Shown piece by piece: positions 25,599 to 35,034 of a stretch of 38,059 bases of DNA. The stretch lies in the NCBI GenBank assembly GCA_005887945.1, contig VBOL01000018.1, positions 1-38,059 of the forward strand, read 5' to 3'. Below the pieces are notes generated by a model. It was not told the origin of the DNA, searched no databases, and saw only the letters and a list, made by a program, of their open reading frames with translations. The stretch's first letter is position 1, and every line of letters begins with the position of its first letter. Made by a program: the position numbers and the translations under genes. This DNA is from Nitrospirota bacterium (GTDB lineage Bacteria > Nitrospirota > Nitrospiria > Nitrospirales > Nitrospiraceae).

Positions 25599-26099
25599 AT
25601 GTCTATGGCCACCTTACCGGTGGGCGATCGTGGACAGAAAAAGAAGCGCATCATCACGCTCGTCCTCATGGCGATTTTCTTGATGAGCGCTTCATTCTTT
25701 CTCATCGATCGAAAAGAGGAGACCATGATTATAGTCTCCTTTCCAAATGGCCGTGAGCTTGAGACGGAAGTGGCGGATACACCCGAGAAACTGCTCGTCG
25801 GTCTTGCCTTTCGATAGACGTTGCCAACGAATAGTGGATTGCTTTATATCTTCGAGTCGACCGGCCAGAACCACATCTGGACGAAGGGGTATCGGTTTCC
25901 GGTGGACATAATGTGGATTGATGAAAGCCATCATATTGTGGGGCTCAAGGAAAATGTCGCTCCCTGCCGGGAAGATGACTGCCCCAAGTATAGTTCCTCT
26001 CCCGAAGCGGTCCGCTACGCGATTCAAACAGAAGCGGGTTTCATCAAGCAGGAAGGGGTCACCATAGGGCTGGAATTGAAATATACACTTCGGATGTAA
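25599..26099 (+). pseudogene. DUF192 family protein interrupted by in-frame TAG
   Basis: '...ELETEVADTPEKLLVGLAFR*TLPTNSGLLYIFESTGQNHIWTKGYRFPVDIMWID...' both parts in the same frame; TAG at 25815-25817. Confidence 0.85.
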
Positions 26100-26150
26100 C
26101 GCGCGCGGGAGACTTGGTGAAAGAAGCATGAGGAGAGGAATCGGTACAGC

Positions 26151-26419
26151 ATGCTAGAGGGGTTTCAATCCGTCGCCCTGGTCGACGAGCTGCCGCCTGG
26201 GCAATCATAAGTCGTCATAGTGAACAATCGGGAGATTGCGCTCTTCAACATCGAGGGGACGTATTTTGCGATCCATAATCGTTGTCCCCATGAAGGCGGT
26301 CCTTTGTTTTCGACGTTCGAAACGGGCAAGGGACGGACGGCGGTGGATATTGTGTGGGGAGTTATGATGTGCAGGTGGAAGGAGCGGAGATTTTTGTCGG
26401 GCCTCGGCGAAAACCTTAG
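26151..26419 (+). pseudogene. Rieske [2Fe-2S] ferredoxin remnant (in-frame TAA plus internal deletion/frameshift)
   Basis: 'MLEGFQSVALVDELPPGQS*VVIVNNREIALFNIEGTYFAIHNRCPHEGGPL' then, in another frame, 'FDVRNGQGTDGGGYCVGSYDVQVEGAEIFVGPRRKP*'; second CxxH (CPWH) motif absent. Confidence 0.8.
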
Positions 26420-26455
26420 CATGATGAGGCGGAGAAGGAGTGGGTTGCCGCGTAA

Positions 26456-26818
26456 ATGACGATGAGTACGACATCTAGCCACGACCATGATGGTGCCACA
26501 CACTCGGATGGGGCCAAGGTCATTGAGACGACCCTTGAGCATCCCATTCAGATTCATCTCTGGGAAGACAGGACGCGAGGGGAGCTCTGGGTTCCGACCT
26601 ATGATCCTACGGGGCTCGAGTTGCTGGCCGACGACTACCTTCGCATCGCCGGGAATAATGCGGTCGATAATGGGCAGCGGACGTTCGAGTTTAAAGCGGT
26701 CAGGCCGGGAATCCACCGGGTGCTGTTTGAAAAACGCATGGGGTGGAAATTCACCGCCGAAGATCAGCGCGTCTTTGACGTGACGGCCTCTGATTCCTCG
26801 TCTCAGAGGAGTGCGTAA
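26456..26818 (+). CDS. small protein, possibly chagasin/I42 protease-inhibitor-like
   Basis: 120-aa ORF; 'GELWVPTYDPTGLELLADDYLRI...TFEFKAVRPGIHRVLFEKRMGWK' is weakly I42-like. Confidence 0.55.
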   Translation: MTMSTTSSHDHDGATHSDGAKVIETTLEHPIQIHLWEDRTRGELWVPTYDPTGLELLADDYLRIAGNNAVDNGQRTFEFKAVRPGIHRVLFEKRMGWKFTAEDQRVFDVTASDSSSQRSA

Positions 26819-26820
26819 TC

Positions 26821-27660
26821 GTGCCGAATGTGGCCTTCATCAATGGAGCGTTCGTGCCGCTGGGCGAGGCGAAAGTCTCGATCGAAGATCGAGGCTTTCA
26901 GTTTGGCGATGGCATCTACGAAGTGATCCGCACATACAAGGGGCGTCCGTTCGCACTCGAGGCCCATCTGGCTCGACTGGATCGTAGCGCCACGGCGCTT
27001 GACTTGACGCAACCCTATTCCCGCGCCGAGTGGACTCACCATGTCCTGGAAGGGATTAAGCGAGCCGCCTATTCTGAATCCAAAGTCTATATTCAGGTCA
27101 CCAGGGGTGTCGCTCCCCGTGATCACGCCTACTCAGATGAAGTGACGCCCACGGTCGTCATGACGGTTTGTGAGTTCCACCCGCTCGACAGGTCATTACA
27201 AGCGGCCGGTGTGGAAGCGATAACGACCGAGGATATTCGATGGGGGCGCTGTGACATCAAGAGCGTGAATCTTTTAGCCAACGTTCTTGCGCGCCAGAAG
27301 GTCAAACAGGCCAAGGTCTTCGAAACCATTTTGGTCAGAGCGGGATTGGTCACTGAAGGGGCAGTCAGCAACGTGATGGTGGTCCAGGGGGGAACGGTGG
27401 TGACGGCTCCCGAAGGGTCGCGCATTCTGTCCGGGGTCACGAGGACCGTCGTGTTGGATCTGGCTCTGAGCGAGGGCCTGCCGATTCAGGAACGCTTTGT
27501 CTCTCAGGAAGACCTATATGAGGCTGACGAAGTTTTTCTCACAGGGACCACGGTCGAGGTCTTGGCCGTCGTCCGTGTAGATGGGAAAGTCATTGGAGAG
27601 GGACGGCCTGGCCCGATCACCCAACGACTCGCCGCGGACTTCACGAGTCGGGTCGGCTAG
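26821..27660 (+). CDS. class IV aminotransferase (D-amino-acid/branched-chain type)
   Basis: 'FINGAFVPLGEAKVSIEDRGFQFGDGIYEVIRTYKGRPFALEAHLARL', 'KSVNLLANVLARQKVKQ', 'EGAVSNVMVV'. Confidence 0.92.
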   Translation: MPNVAFINGAFVPLGEAKVSIEDRGFQFGDGIYEVIRTYKGRPFALEAHLARLDRSATALDLTQPYSRAEWTHHVLEGIKRAAYSESKVYIQVTRGVAPRDHAYSDEVTPTVVMTVCEFHPLDRSLQAAGVEAITTEDIRWGRCDIKSVNLLANVLARQKVKQAKVFETILVRAGLVTEGAVSNVMVVQGGTVVTAPEGSRILSGVTRTVVLDLALSEGLPIQERFVSQEDLYEADEVFLTGTTVEVLAVVRVDGKVIGEGRPGPITQRLAADFTSRVG

Positions 27661-27706
27661 CCCCCTTGCTTTGGCATAGGTGGCGTGCTATGGTCGCTGG
27701 ACTGGA

Positions 27707-27729
27707 AGTGGGCTCAGGCCCACTTTTTT
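27707..27729 (+). terminator. rho-independent terminator upstream of rimP
   Basis: AGTGGGC-TCAG-GCCCACT followed by TTTTT. Confidence 0.8.
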
Positions 27730-27772
27730 GTTTGATCTCTTGAATGGGCCATCCAAAGATACGGGGCTAGGG

Positions 27773-28255
27773 GTGTCGGTGAAGGAGTCCCGACCAGTCG
27801 TCGATCGCATCAGCGAGGTGGTATTGCCCATCCTCTGGGCGTTGGGCTTAGAATTGGTCGACGTCGTGTGTGTGGGGCAAGGTGCGCGGTCAGTCGTTCG
27901 CGTGTATATCGATAAGCCAGGCGGTGTCACGGTAGAAGATTGCCGGCGTGCACACCTCGCGATCGGTCCAGCCTTAGATGTGGCTGATCCGTTCCCCCAT
28001 ACCTATACGCTGGAAGTCTCCTCGCCGGGTCTGGATCGGGCCTTCAAACGGATTCAGGATTATCGCCGGGCATTAGGGAAGCAAGTGAGCGTGAAGCTCA
28101 GGCAGCCAATCGATGGAGAGTGGCGTGTGGTCGGAGTGCTGACGGAAGTGAATGAACAGGGAGTCACGGTCGTGGTGAACGATCCGCGTTCTGAGCGGAC
28201 GGTCATCCTTGAGTTCGACTCGATCGCTGAAGCACGGCGCGTCGTGACGTTTTAG
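27773..28255 (+). CDS. rimP: ribosome maturation factor RimP
   Basis: 'LGLELVDVVCVGQGARSVVRVYIDKPGGVTVEDCRRAHLAIGPALDVAD...YTLEVSSPGLDRAFK'; upstream of nusA. Confidence 0.93.
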   Translation: MSVKESRPVVDRISEVVLPILWALGLELVDVVCVGQGARSVVRVYIDKPGGVTVEDCRRAHLAIGPALDVADPFPHTYTLEVSSPGLDRAFKRIQDYRRALGKQVSVKLRQPIDGEWRVVGVLTEVNEQGVTVVVNDPRSERTVILEFDSIAEARRVVTF

Positions 28256-28338
28256 GCGGTACCGGAGTCGATCACCGCGGTATGAGCACACCGTCCCATT
28301 GGAGTGTGGCTGCAGGGGCAGTCGCCGGAGAGTGAGCT

Positions 28339-29496
28339 ATGAATCGAGAATTGATTTCAGTCATCGATGAACTTGGTCGGCAAAAGGGCATCGAGAAGAG
28401 CCGAGTGATCGGGGCGATCGAAGCAGCCCTTCAAATGGCTGCCAAGAAACGTTTCGGGCAGGCCGAAAATATTCAAGTCGAGATCGACTCCAAGACCGGT
28501 GAGATCTCCGTCGTGTCGAAGAAGACCATCGTCGACGCGGTCACCAATCCAAAAACCGAAGTCTCTCTTCAGGAAGCTCGCCAGTTCGACAGCGAGGCAG
28601 AGGTCGGCGACGAGATCGGGTCGGTCATCGAGATGAGCGATTTGGGACGGATCGCCGCGCAAACCGCCAAGCAAGTAATCTTCCAGAAGGTCCGGGAGGC
28701 TGAATGGGAGGCGGTTCAAAAAGAATACTCCACGCGGCAAGGAGATCTGGTCAACGGCATCATTCTCGGGATGGAGCGCCGGAACTATCTGGTGGATCTG
28801 GGCAAGACGGAGGCGGTACTGCCTATTCAGGAGCAGATTCCGCGGGAAACCTATCGCTGTGGTGATCGGGTGAAGGCCATGCTCTTGGAAGTGCGCCGGA
28901 CTCCGAAGGATGTCCAGGTCATCTTGACGCGGAGTCATCCGCAGTTTGTGTCGAAACTCTTCGAGTTGGAAGTGCCTGAGGTGCTCGAAAAAATCGTTGA
29001 GATCAAGTCCATCGTGCGGGAGCCTGGTGATCGGACCAAGATCGCCGTGACGTCTCGCGAGAAGGCGGTCGATCCGGTCGGGGCCTGTGTGGGGATCAAG
29101 GGATCACGAGTTCAAGCGGTTGTCCGCGAACTGCGCGGAGAGAAAATCGACATCATTACCTGGACCTCCGATCCGCGCGTCTTCATCGCCGAGGCGTTGA
29201 ACCCCGCGAGCATTGAGAAGGTCGGCGTCGATGAGGAAAAGAAGTCGGCGTTGGTCGTCGTTGCAGATTCCCAGCTGTCGTTAGCGATCGGAAAGAATGG
29301 CCAGAACGTGCGGTTGGCGGCCCGTCTGACCGGCTGGAAGATCGATATCATCAGTGCGACGGAATACGAAAAGGAAAAAGCCGAACGGGATAAAGAAATC
29401 AAAGCGGCGCTGGCGGAGGAAACCGAAGCGTTGCATCAGCAAGAAGAAGCCCGAGAGCAGGAATTAAAAGCCCGGGCAGAGTCGGATGCTGGATAA
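28339..29496 (+). CDS. nusA: transcription termination/antitermination factor NusA
   Basis: S1 and KH domains; '[30 protein letters not shown]', '[24 protein letters not shown]'. Confidence 0.97.
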   Translation: MNRELISVIDELGRQKGIEKSRVIGAIEAALQMAAKKRFGQAENIQVEIDSKTGEISVVSKKTIVDAVTNPKTEVSLQEARQFDSEAEVGDEIGSVIEMSDLGRIAAQTAKQVIFQKVREAEWEAVQKEYSTRQGDLVNGIILGMERRNYLVDLGKTEAVLPIQEQIPRETYRCGDRVKAMLLEVRRTPKDVQVILTRSHPQFVSKLFELEVPEVLEKIVEIKSIVREPGDRTKIAVTSREKAVDPVGACVGIKGSRVQAVVRELRGEKIDIITWTSDPRVFIAEALNPASIEKVGVDEEKKSALVVVADSQLSLAIGKNGQNVRLAARLTGWKIDIISATEYEKEKAERDKEIKAALAEETEALHQQEEAREQELKARAESDAG

Positions 29497-29528
29497 ACCG
29501 GATAAAGAGGAGTAGGTGTCAAATTCTC

Positions 29529-32102
29529 ATGCGCGTGTATGCATTGGCTAAGCAGCTCGGGATGGAAAACCGTGATCTCATCCCAGAATTGAAGCGGATG
29601 GGGATCACCGTCGCGTCGCACAGTAGCGTATTGGATGACGACGTGGTGCAGAAGGTCTTGGAGAAGCTCGGTCCGAAACTCAAGGCTCACGGGAAAGCAA
29701 CAGGCAGGGCGGCAGAGACCGATGCAGGTCGGGGTGATCGGGGTAAAGTCGGTATGGCGTCCGACCACGCAACGGGAGCCAAGGCCGGATCGGCCCAGGC
29801 AGCTCCGGCGGCGGAGGAGTCTTCCAAGTCCGACAAGCGCCGCATTCTGATCAAGCGCAAGAGAGCCGATGACGTTCCAGCGGAAGAGGCAGCGTCCCTG
29901 CCCACAGTTGAATCAGCAGGCAAACGCGGAACGCACATCGAAACCCTCGTGGTTAGCCCGCCGGCGGCGGTGCATCCGCACGCTGAGACTCCAGCCGTTG
30001 CGCATAGTGACCTGACGGTGACGCCCGACCAGCCGTATTCTATAGGAACCACAACCGCTCCGGCTCCCACGACTGCCGTCAAGCTTGCAGTCGTGCCAAG
30101 CAGCGATGTGACCACAGGAAAAAAGAAAACCCTCTCCCTAGAAGAGATGCAAGCCGAGGGTCTGAAAGAGAAGGCGAAGAAAGCTCGTAAGCCCGGCCGT
30201 ACGCGGGAAGAAGAAGAGCTTCGGCTTCGTGAGGATGCGGCTCGCTGGCAGGATCTTCGTGCCATTCCGGTGCAGCAGCGCCGTGACGACCGCAGCAAGC
30301 ATGTGCATCACAGCACGCCGGGGGAAGTGACTAAGCCACGGAGGAAGAGCTTCAAGCTTGCGCCCGGCATGACGGTGAAGGAGTTTGCCGAGCTGATCGG
30401 ACAGCGCCCGGCCGACATCATGCGCAAGCTGATGGATATGGGCCAGATGCTCACGTTCAATCAGACCATGAACATTGATGCAGCCGTGATCATTGCGGAG
30501 GAGAACGGGGTCAAGATCGATGTGTCGATGGAGAAGGCCGGAGAAGAGTTGCTGGATTCCGTCGTGCAGACGGAGGAGGAGGTCCAGCTTGAGCCGCGGC
30601 CAGCGGTCGTGACGATCATGGGCCATGTCGATCACGGCAAGACCTCGTTGCTTGATGCCATCAGGCAAACGAAGGTGGCGGAAGGCGAGGCCGGTGGGAT
30701 TACGCAGCATATCGGCGCCTACACGGTTGCGGTACGCGGGAAACAGGTGACGTTCCTGGACACGCCGGGCCACGAAGCCTTTACCGCCATGCGAGGTCGT
30801 GGCGCCAAAATTACCGATATCGTTATCCTGGTCGTGGCAGCAGACGATGGAGTAATGCCGCAAACGATCGAAGCGATTAATCATGCCAAAGCCGCGTCCG
30901 TTCCGATTATTGTGGCAATCAACAAGATCGACAAACCTGGCGCCAATCCTGATCGTGTGAAGAACGCCTTGTCCGAACATGGACTCATATCCGAGTCCTG
31001 GGGCGGTGACACGATCACGGTTGAGGTCTCGGCCAAAGAGAAGATCGGCCTGGACACCCTGCTGGAAATGATTCTCCTGCAATCCGAAGTGCTGGAGCTC
31101 AAGGCCGACCCGTATCGGTTGGCTAAGGGCGTTGTGGTGGAAGCCAAGCTGGAGCGAGGGCGTGGCCCGGTGGCGACGGTGCTGGTTCAGAGCGGGACGC
31201 TTCGCGTCGGTGACGTGTTTGTCGTCGGAATTGTTAGCGGGAAAGTTCGCGCGCTGATTACTCATACGGGAACAAAGGTGCAAGAGGCCGGTCCTTCTAT
31301 TCCGGTAGAAGTGGCTGGGCTCCCGGGTGTGCCGTCTGCCGGTGATGTATTTCAGGTCGTCAAAGACGAGCGGGTCGCGCGAGAGATTGCGGAAGATCGA
31401 GCTCGCAAGCAACGAACGGCTGATTTGTCTGGGTCAGCGAAGGTCACGCTTGACGACTTGTTTGCCAAGATTAAGGAAGGGTCGGTCAAGGAGCTGGCAC
31501 TGGTAATCAAGTCTGACGTCCAGGGGTCGGCTGAAGCACTGACCGCAGGCGTCGAAAAACTTGCGACCGCCTCGGTCAAGATGCGCGTCATTCACAGCGG
31601 CGTCGGTGGGATCACGGAATCCGACGTGTTGCTGGCTGCCGCGTCGGATGCCATTATTATCGGGTTCAATGTCAGGCCGGAGCCGAAGGCTTCCGCCCTG
31701 GCTGAACAGCAAGGCGTCGACGTCCGCCTGTACACCATTATTTACGACGCGATGGCCGAAATTAAGGCCGCGATGGAAGGGCTGCTCGAACCGACGCTCA
31801 AGGAGCGGACGTTGGGGCGGGCCGAGGTGCGACAGGTCTTTACGGTGTCCAAAGCCGGCGTCATTGCGGGGGCTTATGTGGTGGACGGTACGATCACCCG
31901 TGCGGCTGTCGGAGCACGAGTGATTCGCGACAACGTGGTGGTCTATGAAGGGAAGCTCGGGTCGTTGCGTCGCTTCAAAGATGACGTCCGTGAAGTGCAG
32001 CAGGGCTATGAATGCGGAATCAGCGTTGAGAATTTCAACGATATCAAGGCCGGGGACATCATCGAAGCCTATGCGGTCGACAAGATTGCCGCAAAGCTCT
32101 GA
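29529..32102 (+). CDS. infB: translation initiation factor IF-2
   Basis: '[38 protein letters not shown]', '[21 protein letters not shown]', 'NKIDKP'. Confidence 0.98.
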   Translation: MRVYALAKQLGMENRDLIPELKRMGITVASHSSVLDDDVVQKVLEKLGPKLKAHGKATGRAAETDAGRGDRGKVGMASDHATGAKAGSAQAAPAAEESSKSDKRRILIKRKRADDVPAEEAASLPTVESAGKRGTHIETLVVSPPAAVHPHAETPAVAHSDLTVTPDQPYSIGTTTAPAPTTAVKLAVVPSSDVTTGKKKTLSLEEMQAEGLKEKAKKARKPGRTREEEELRLREDAARWQDLRAIPVQQRRDDRSKHVHHSTPGEVTKPRRKSFKLAPGMTVKEFAELIGQRPADIMRKLMDMGQMLTFNQTMNIDAAVIIAEENGVKIDVSMEKAGEELLDSVVQTEEEVQLEPRPAVVTIMGHVDHGKTSLLDAIRQTKVAEGEAGGITQHIGAYTVAVRGKQVTFLDTPGHEAFTAMRGRGAKITDIVILVVAADDGVMPQTIEAINHAKAASVPIIVAINKIDKPGANPDRVKNALSEHGLISESWGGDTITVEVSAKEKIGLDTLLEMILLQSEVLELKADPYRLAKGVVVEAKLERGRGPVATVLVQSGTLRVGDVFVVGIVSGKVRALITHTGTKVQEAGPSIPVEVAGLPGVPSAGDVFQVVKDERVAREIAEDRARKQRTADLSGSAKVTLDDLFAKIKEGSVKELALVIKSDVQGSAEALTAGVEKLATASVKMRVIHSGVGGITESDVLLAAASDAIIIGFNVRPEPKASALAEQQGVDVRLYTIIYDAMAEIKAAMEGLLEPTLKERTLGRAEVRQVFTVSKAGVIAGAYVVDGTITRAAVGARVIRDNVVVYEGKLGSLRRFKDDVREVQQGYECGISVENFNDIKAGDIIEAYAVDKIAAKL

Positions 32103-32118
32103 GGCGTGAGTCTGCCCT

Positions 32119-32406
32119 GTGAGTATCGTCGTCGGACTCTGTACGGTCGAGCTGTTCATCCCCGAGAGTCAGTCATTGAAGGACAAGCGGCAGGTGCTGT
32201 TGAGTCTCAAAGATCGATTGCGGGAGAAATTCAATCTCTCCGTAGCCGAGGTTGATGGACAGGATCTGTGGCAGAAGGCCGTATTGGGGCTTGCCTGCGT
32301 GGCCAACGAAGGGCGATACGTCAACCAAGTGTGTGACCAGGCGCTGAACCTGATTCGGAGTGTCCCCGCGGTGGAAATCGTCCAGTCCCGAATAGAACTA
32401 TTGTGA
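32119..32406 (+). CDS. DUF503 family protein (YlxP-like)
   Basis: 'SLKDKRQVLLSLKDRLREKFNLSVAEVDGQDLWQKAVLGLACVANE', between infB and rbfA. Confidence 0.88.
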   Translation: MSIVVGLCTVELFIPESQSLKDKRQVLLSLKDRLREKFNLSVAEVDGQDLWQKAVLGLACVANEGRYVNQVCDQALNLIRSVPAVEIVQSRIELL

Positions 32407-32433
32407 CGGCGACATACCCAGTTGGAGTACGCG

Positions 32434-32829
32434 GTGGCCAAAACGGGATATCATCGGGCCGATCGTGTGGCCGATCAAATCCGCATGGAAGTGGCAGATA
32501 TCCTCATGCGGAAGATCAAAGACCCGCGCGTGCAGTCCGTGACCGTGACCGACGTGAAATTGACCAGCGATCTGCGGATTGCGCGTGTGTTCGTGACGGC
32601 CATGGGCACGGAAGAAGAGGAGCGGAACGTCTTCGTCGGGTTGGCTCAAGCCAACGGGTTTGTGCGCGGTGAACTGGGTCGTCGGCTCTCGCTCCGGTAT
32701 CTGCCGGAGATCGTTTTTGCCAAGGATATCAGTGGGCCGAGAGGCGATCGTGTGTTGAAGTTATTGGACGATCTCCACGTCAATACGGAGGCCGATGGCT
32801 GGTCGTCCGAAGAGAAGACGAGTTCATAG
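32434..32829 (+). CDS. rbfA: ribosome-binding factor A
   Basis: 'RADRVADQIRMEVADILMRKIKDPRVQSVTVTDVKLTSDLRIARVFVTAMG'; start codon choice (32422 or 32434) uncertain. Confidence 0.94.
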   Translation: MAKTGYHRADRVADQIRMEVADILMRKIKDPRVQSVTVTDVKLTSDLRIARVFVTAMGTEEEERNVFVGLAQANGFVRGELGRRLSLRYLPEIVFAKDISGPRGDRVLKLLDDLHVNTEADGWSSEEKTSS

Positions 32830-32842
32830 CATCGGGGACTTG

Positions 32843-33733
32843 ATGATGGATCTCGCACAGAGTTGCGCCGTTGTCGACGGCGTGCTGACAATGAAGAAGG
32901 AATCTGGGTGGACCTCCCACGACGTCGTTGCGAAGATTCGGCATCTTCTCGGCGGAGTCAAGGTCGGTCATGCCGGGACTCTCGATCCTGCCGCAACAGG
33001 AGTATTGCCTGTGCTGATCGGGCGGGGAACCCGCATTGCTGAATATCTTGTTGCGTGGGATAAAGAATATCACGGGAAAGGTCAGGTAACACCAGAGGTG
33101 ATTCAGAAGGTGGTCGGTCGATTCCGCGGGCCGATTGTGCAAGTTCCTCCGATGTATTCGGCGGTGAAAGTCGGGGGTGTTCCTCTGTATAAGTCCGCTC
33201 GGGCGGGCAAAACGATTGCCCGGGACGCACGAGCGATCGTCATCCATACCCTTGAGGTGGAGGCGATTCAGGAACGGGATGTGACATTGCGCATCGTCTG
33301 TTCGAAGGGGACCTATGTGCGGACGCTCTGTGCCGACATTGGAGAAGCGTTGGGTGTCGGCGGCCACATGTTGGCGTTGGAGCGAAGGCGGGTGGGTCCC
33401 TTGACGATCGATAAAGCGCTGACGGTCGATGAGGTGGTCATCCGTCATGCCCTCGGTCGGTTGGGAGACGATCTGTTGTCGCTGGATTGTGCGTTGAACC
33501 AACTAGGAATTGTGGTGGTGGATGAACAGACCGCGGACCACGTGCGACACGGGGCTCCGGTGCCTGAGGCCAAGATCCTTCGTTGGGAGGGGGCGACCGA
33601 TGGCGAGTGCGGGTCACACACGCCGGTCCGTATCCACGATACCGACGGATGTCTGTTGGCGATCGGGAAGTGCACGGAGACTTCGGGTGGCGCACTCAAG
33701 GTTGAGAAAGTACTGATCGATCAGGACGTTTGA
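32843..33733 (+). CDS. truB: tRNA pseudouridine(55) synthase, apparently lacking the LGxxTDTxDxxG segment
   Basis: 'GWTSHDVVAKIRHLLGGVKVGHAGTLDPAATGVLPVLIGRGTRIAEYL', 'VPPMYSAVKVGGVPLYKSARAGK', 'CSKGTYVRTLCADIGEALG'. Confidence 0.92.
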   Translation: MMDLAQSCAVVDGVLTMKKESGWTSHDVVAKIRHLLGGVKVGHAGTLDPAATGVLPVLIGRGTRIAEYLVAWDKEYHGKGQVTPEVIQKVVGRFRGPIVQVPPMYSAVKVGGVPLYKSARAGKTIARDARAIVIHTLEVEAIQERDVTLRIVCSKGTYVRTLCADIGEALGVGGHMLALERRRVGPLTIDKALTVDEVVIRHALGRLGDDLLSLDCALNQLGIVVVDEQTADHVRHGAPVPEAKILRWEGATDGECGSHTPVRIHDTDGCLLAIGKCTETSGGALKVEKVLIDQDV

Positions 33734-33777
33734 TACTGCGTTGCGGATGAGGGAAAGGAACAGGAAGGAAGGAGCAC

Positions 33778-34047
33778 ATGGCATTACTCAAAGAAGCAAA
33801 GACCGAGTTGATCAAGCAGTACCGGCAGCATGAGACGGATTCCGGCTCGCCGGAAGTCCAGATCGCGGTGTTGACCAACCGGATCACGTATTTGACGGAG
33901 CATTTCAAGCTCCACAAGAAAGATCATCACTCGCGGCGTGGCCTGCTTCTCTTGGTCGGCCGTCGTCGGCGTTTGCTCGACTATCTTCATGGCGTTAGCG
34001 ACACACGCTATCGTGCGGTGATCGAGCGATTGGGCATCAGAAAGTAG
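33778..34047 (+). CDS. rpsO: 30S ribosomal protein S15
   Basis: '[50 protein letters not shown]'. Confidence 0.98.
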   Translation: MALLKEAKTELIKQYRQHETDSGSPEVQIAVLTNRITYLTEHFKLHKKDHHSRRGLLLLVGRRRRLLDYLHGVSDTRYRAVIERLGIRK

Positions 34048-34191
34048 CATCCCGTCTCGCTGTCGGGCCAGGGGGCACAACAGCGGGCAGTAGTCAGTCA
34101 CACAGGTGAACACTGACAGAGGCTGGAGTGTCCCGCATCGCTCGAGACTCTTTCTGTGGGCATCTGTGGGGCGTAACCAGAGGAGACCCAG

Positions 34192-35034
34192 ATGGTACAC
34201 ACAGTTGAGATAGAGGTTGCTGGGCGCACCCTGCGACTCGAAACCGGTCGCGTGGCACGACAAGCAGACGGCTCGATTTGGGCCTCGTACGGCGATACCG
34301 TCGTGCTGGCGACGGTCGTCGCGTCACAGGTCGCCAAGGCGGGCATCGATTTTCTTCCCCTCACGGTCGATTATCAGGAAAAATCCTTCGCAGCCGGGAA
34401 GATTCCCGGCGGGTATTTTAAGCGGGAAGCGCGTCCATCGGAAAAGGCTGTGCTGACCAGTCGGCAGATCGATCGGGGGCTCCGTCCGCTCTTTCCTGAG
34501 GGCTATTACTTCGAAACCCAGGTCATCGCCTCAGTCCTCTCGGCCGATCAGACGGGCTCGTCCGACATCCTCGCCATTATCGCCTCCTCTGCTGCCCTCA
34601 CCATCTCGAATATTCCGTTCGACAATCCTATCGCAGGTGTGAGGATCGGTCGGCTGGACGGCAAGTTCATCGTCAACCCGGACCTTGAGACAGTGGCGAA
34701 GAGCGAGCTGCAACTCGTTGTGGCGGGGACGGCTGATGCGGTCATGATGGTCGAAGCAGGGGCGAATGAACTGTCCGAAGCCATCATGCTTGAGGCGATC
34801 GAACTCGCCCATGCCGAGATCAAGAAGATTGTGGCCAAGATTCGCGAGTTGCAAGCCGCCGCAGGCAAGCCCAAGCGGAAGGTGGCGAAGGAGCAGATCG
34901 ATTCTGCGCTCGCCGCTCAAGTGAAGGCTCTGGTGGCGCAAGGGATCCGCGAGGCCATCATGATTCCGAACAAAGCGGCCAGGCAGGAGCGGTTGGATGA
35001 AGTCAAGGACGGCGTACGGAAGTTCGGAACATGA
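34192..35034 (+). CDS. pnp: polyribonucleotide nucleotidyltransferase, N-terminal part (split gene)
   Basis: '[53 protein letters not shown]'; ends 'VRKFGT*' at an ATGA overlap. Confidence 0.95.
   Translation: MVHTVEIEVAGRTLRLETGRVARQADGSIWASYGDTVVLATVVASQVAKAGIDFLPLTVDYQEKSFAAGKIPGGYFKREARPSEKAVLTSRQIDRGLRPLFPEGYYFETQVIASVLSADQTGSSDILAIIASSAALTISNIPFDNPIAGVRIGRLDGKFIVNPDLETVAKSELQLVVAGTADAVMMVEAGANELSEAIMLEAIELAHAEIKKIVAKIRELQAAAGKPKRKVAKEQIDSALAAQVKALVAQGIREAIMIPNKAARQERLDEVKDGVRKFGT

Noticed and set aside
30138-31412. 424-aa minus-strand ORF opposite infB
   Set aside because: Shadow ORF antisense to a clearly conserved IF-2 coding sequence; His/Arg-rich translation with no domain character.
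34048-34191. RNase III-type autoregulatory leader upstream of pnp
   Set aside because: No clear long perfect hairpin found by eye in the rpsO-pnp gap; would need RNA folding to claim.
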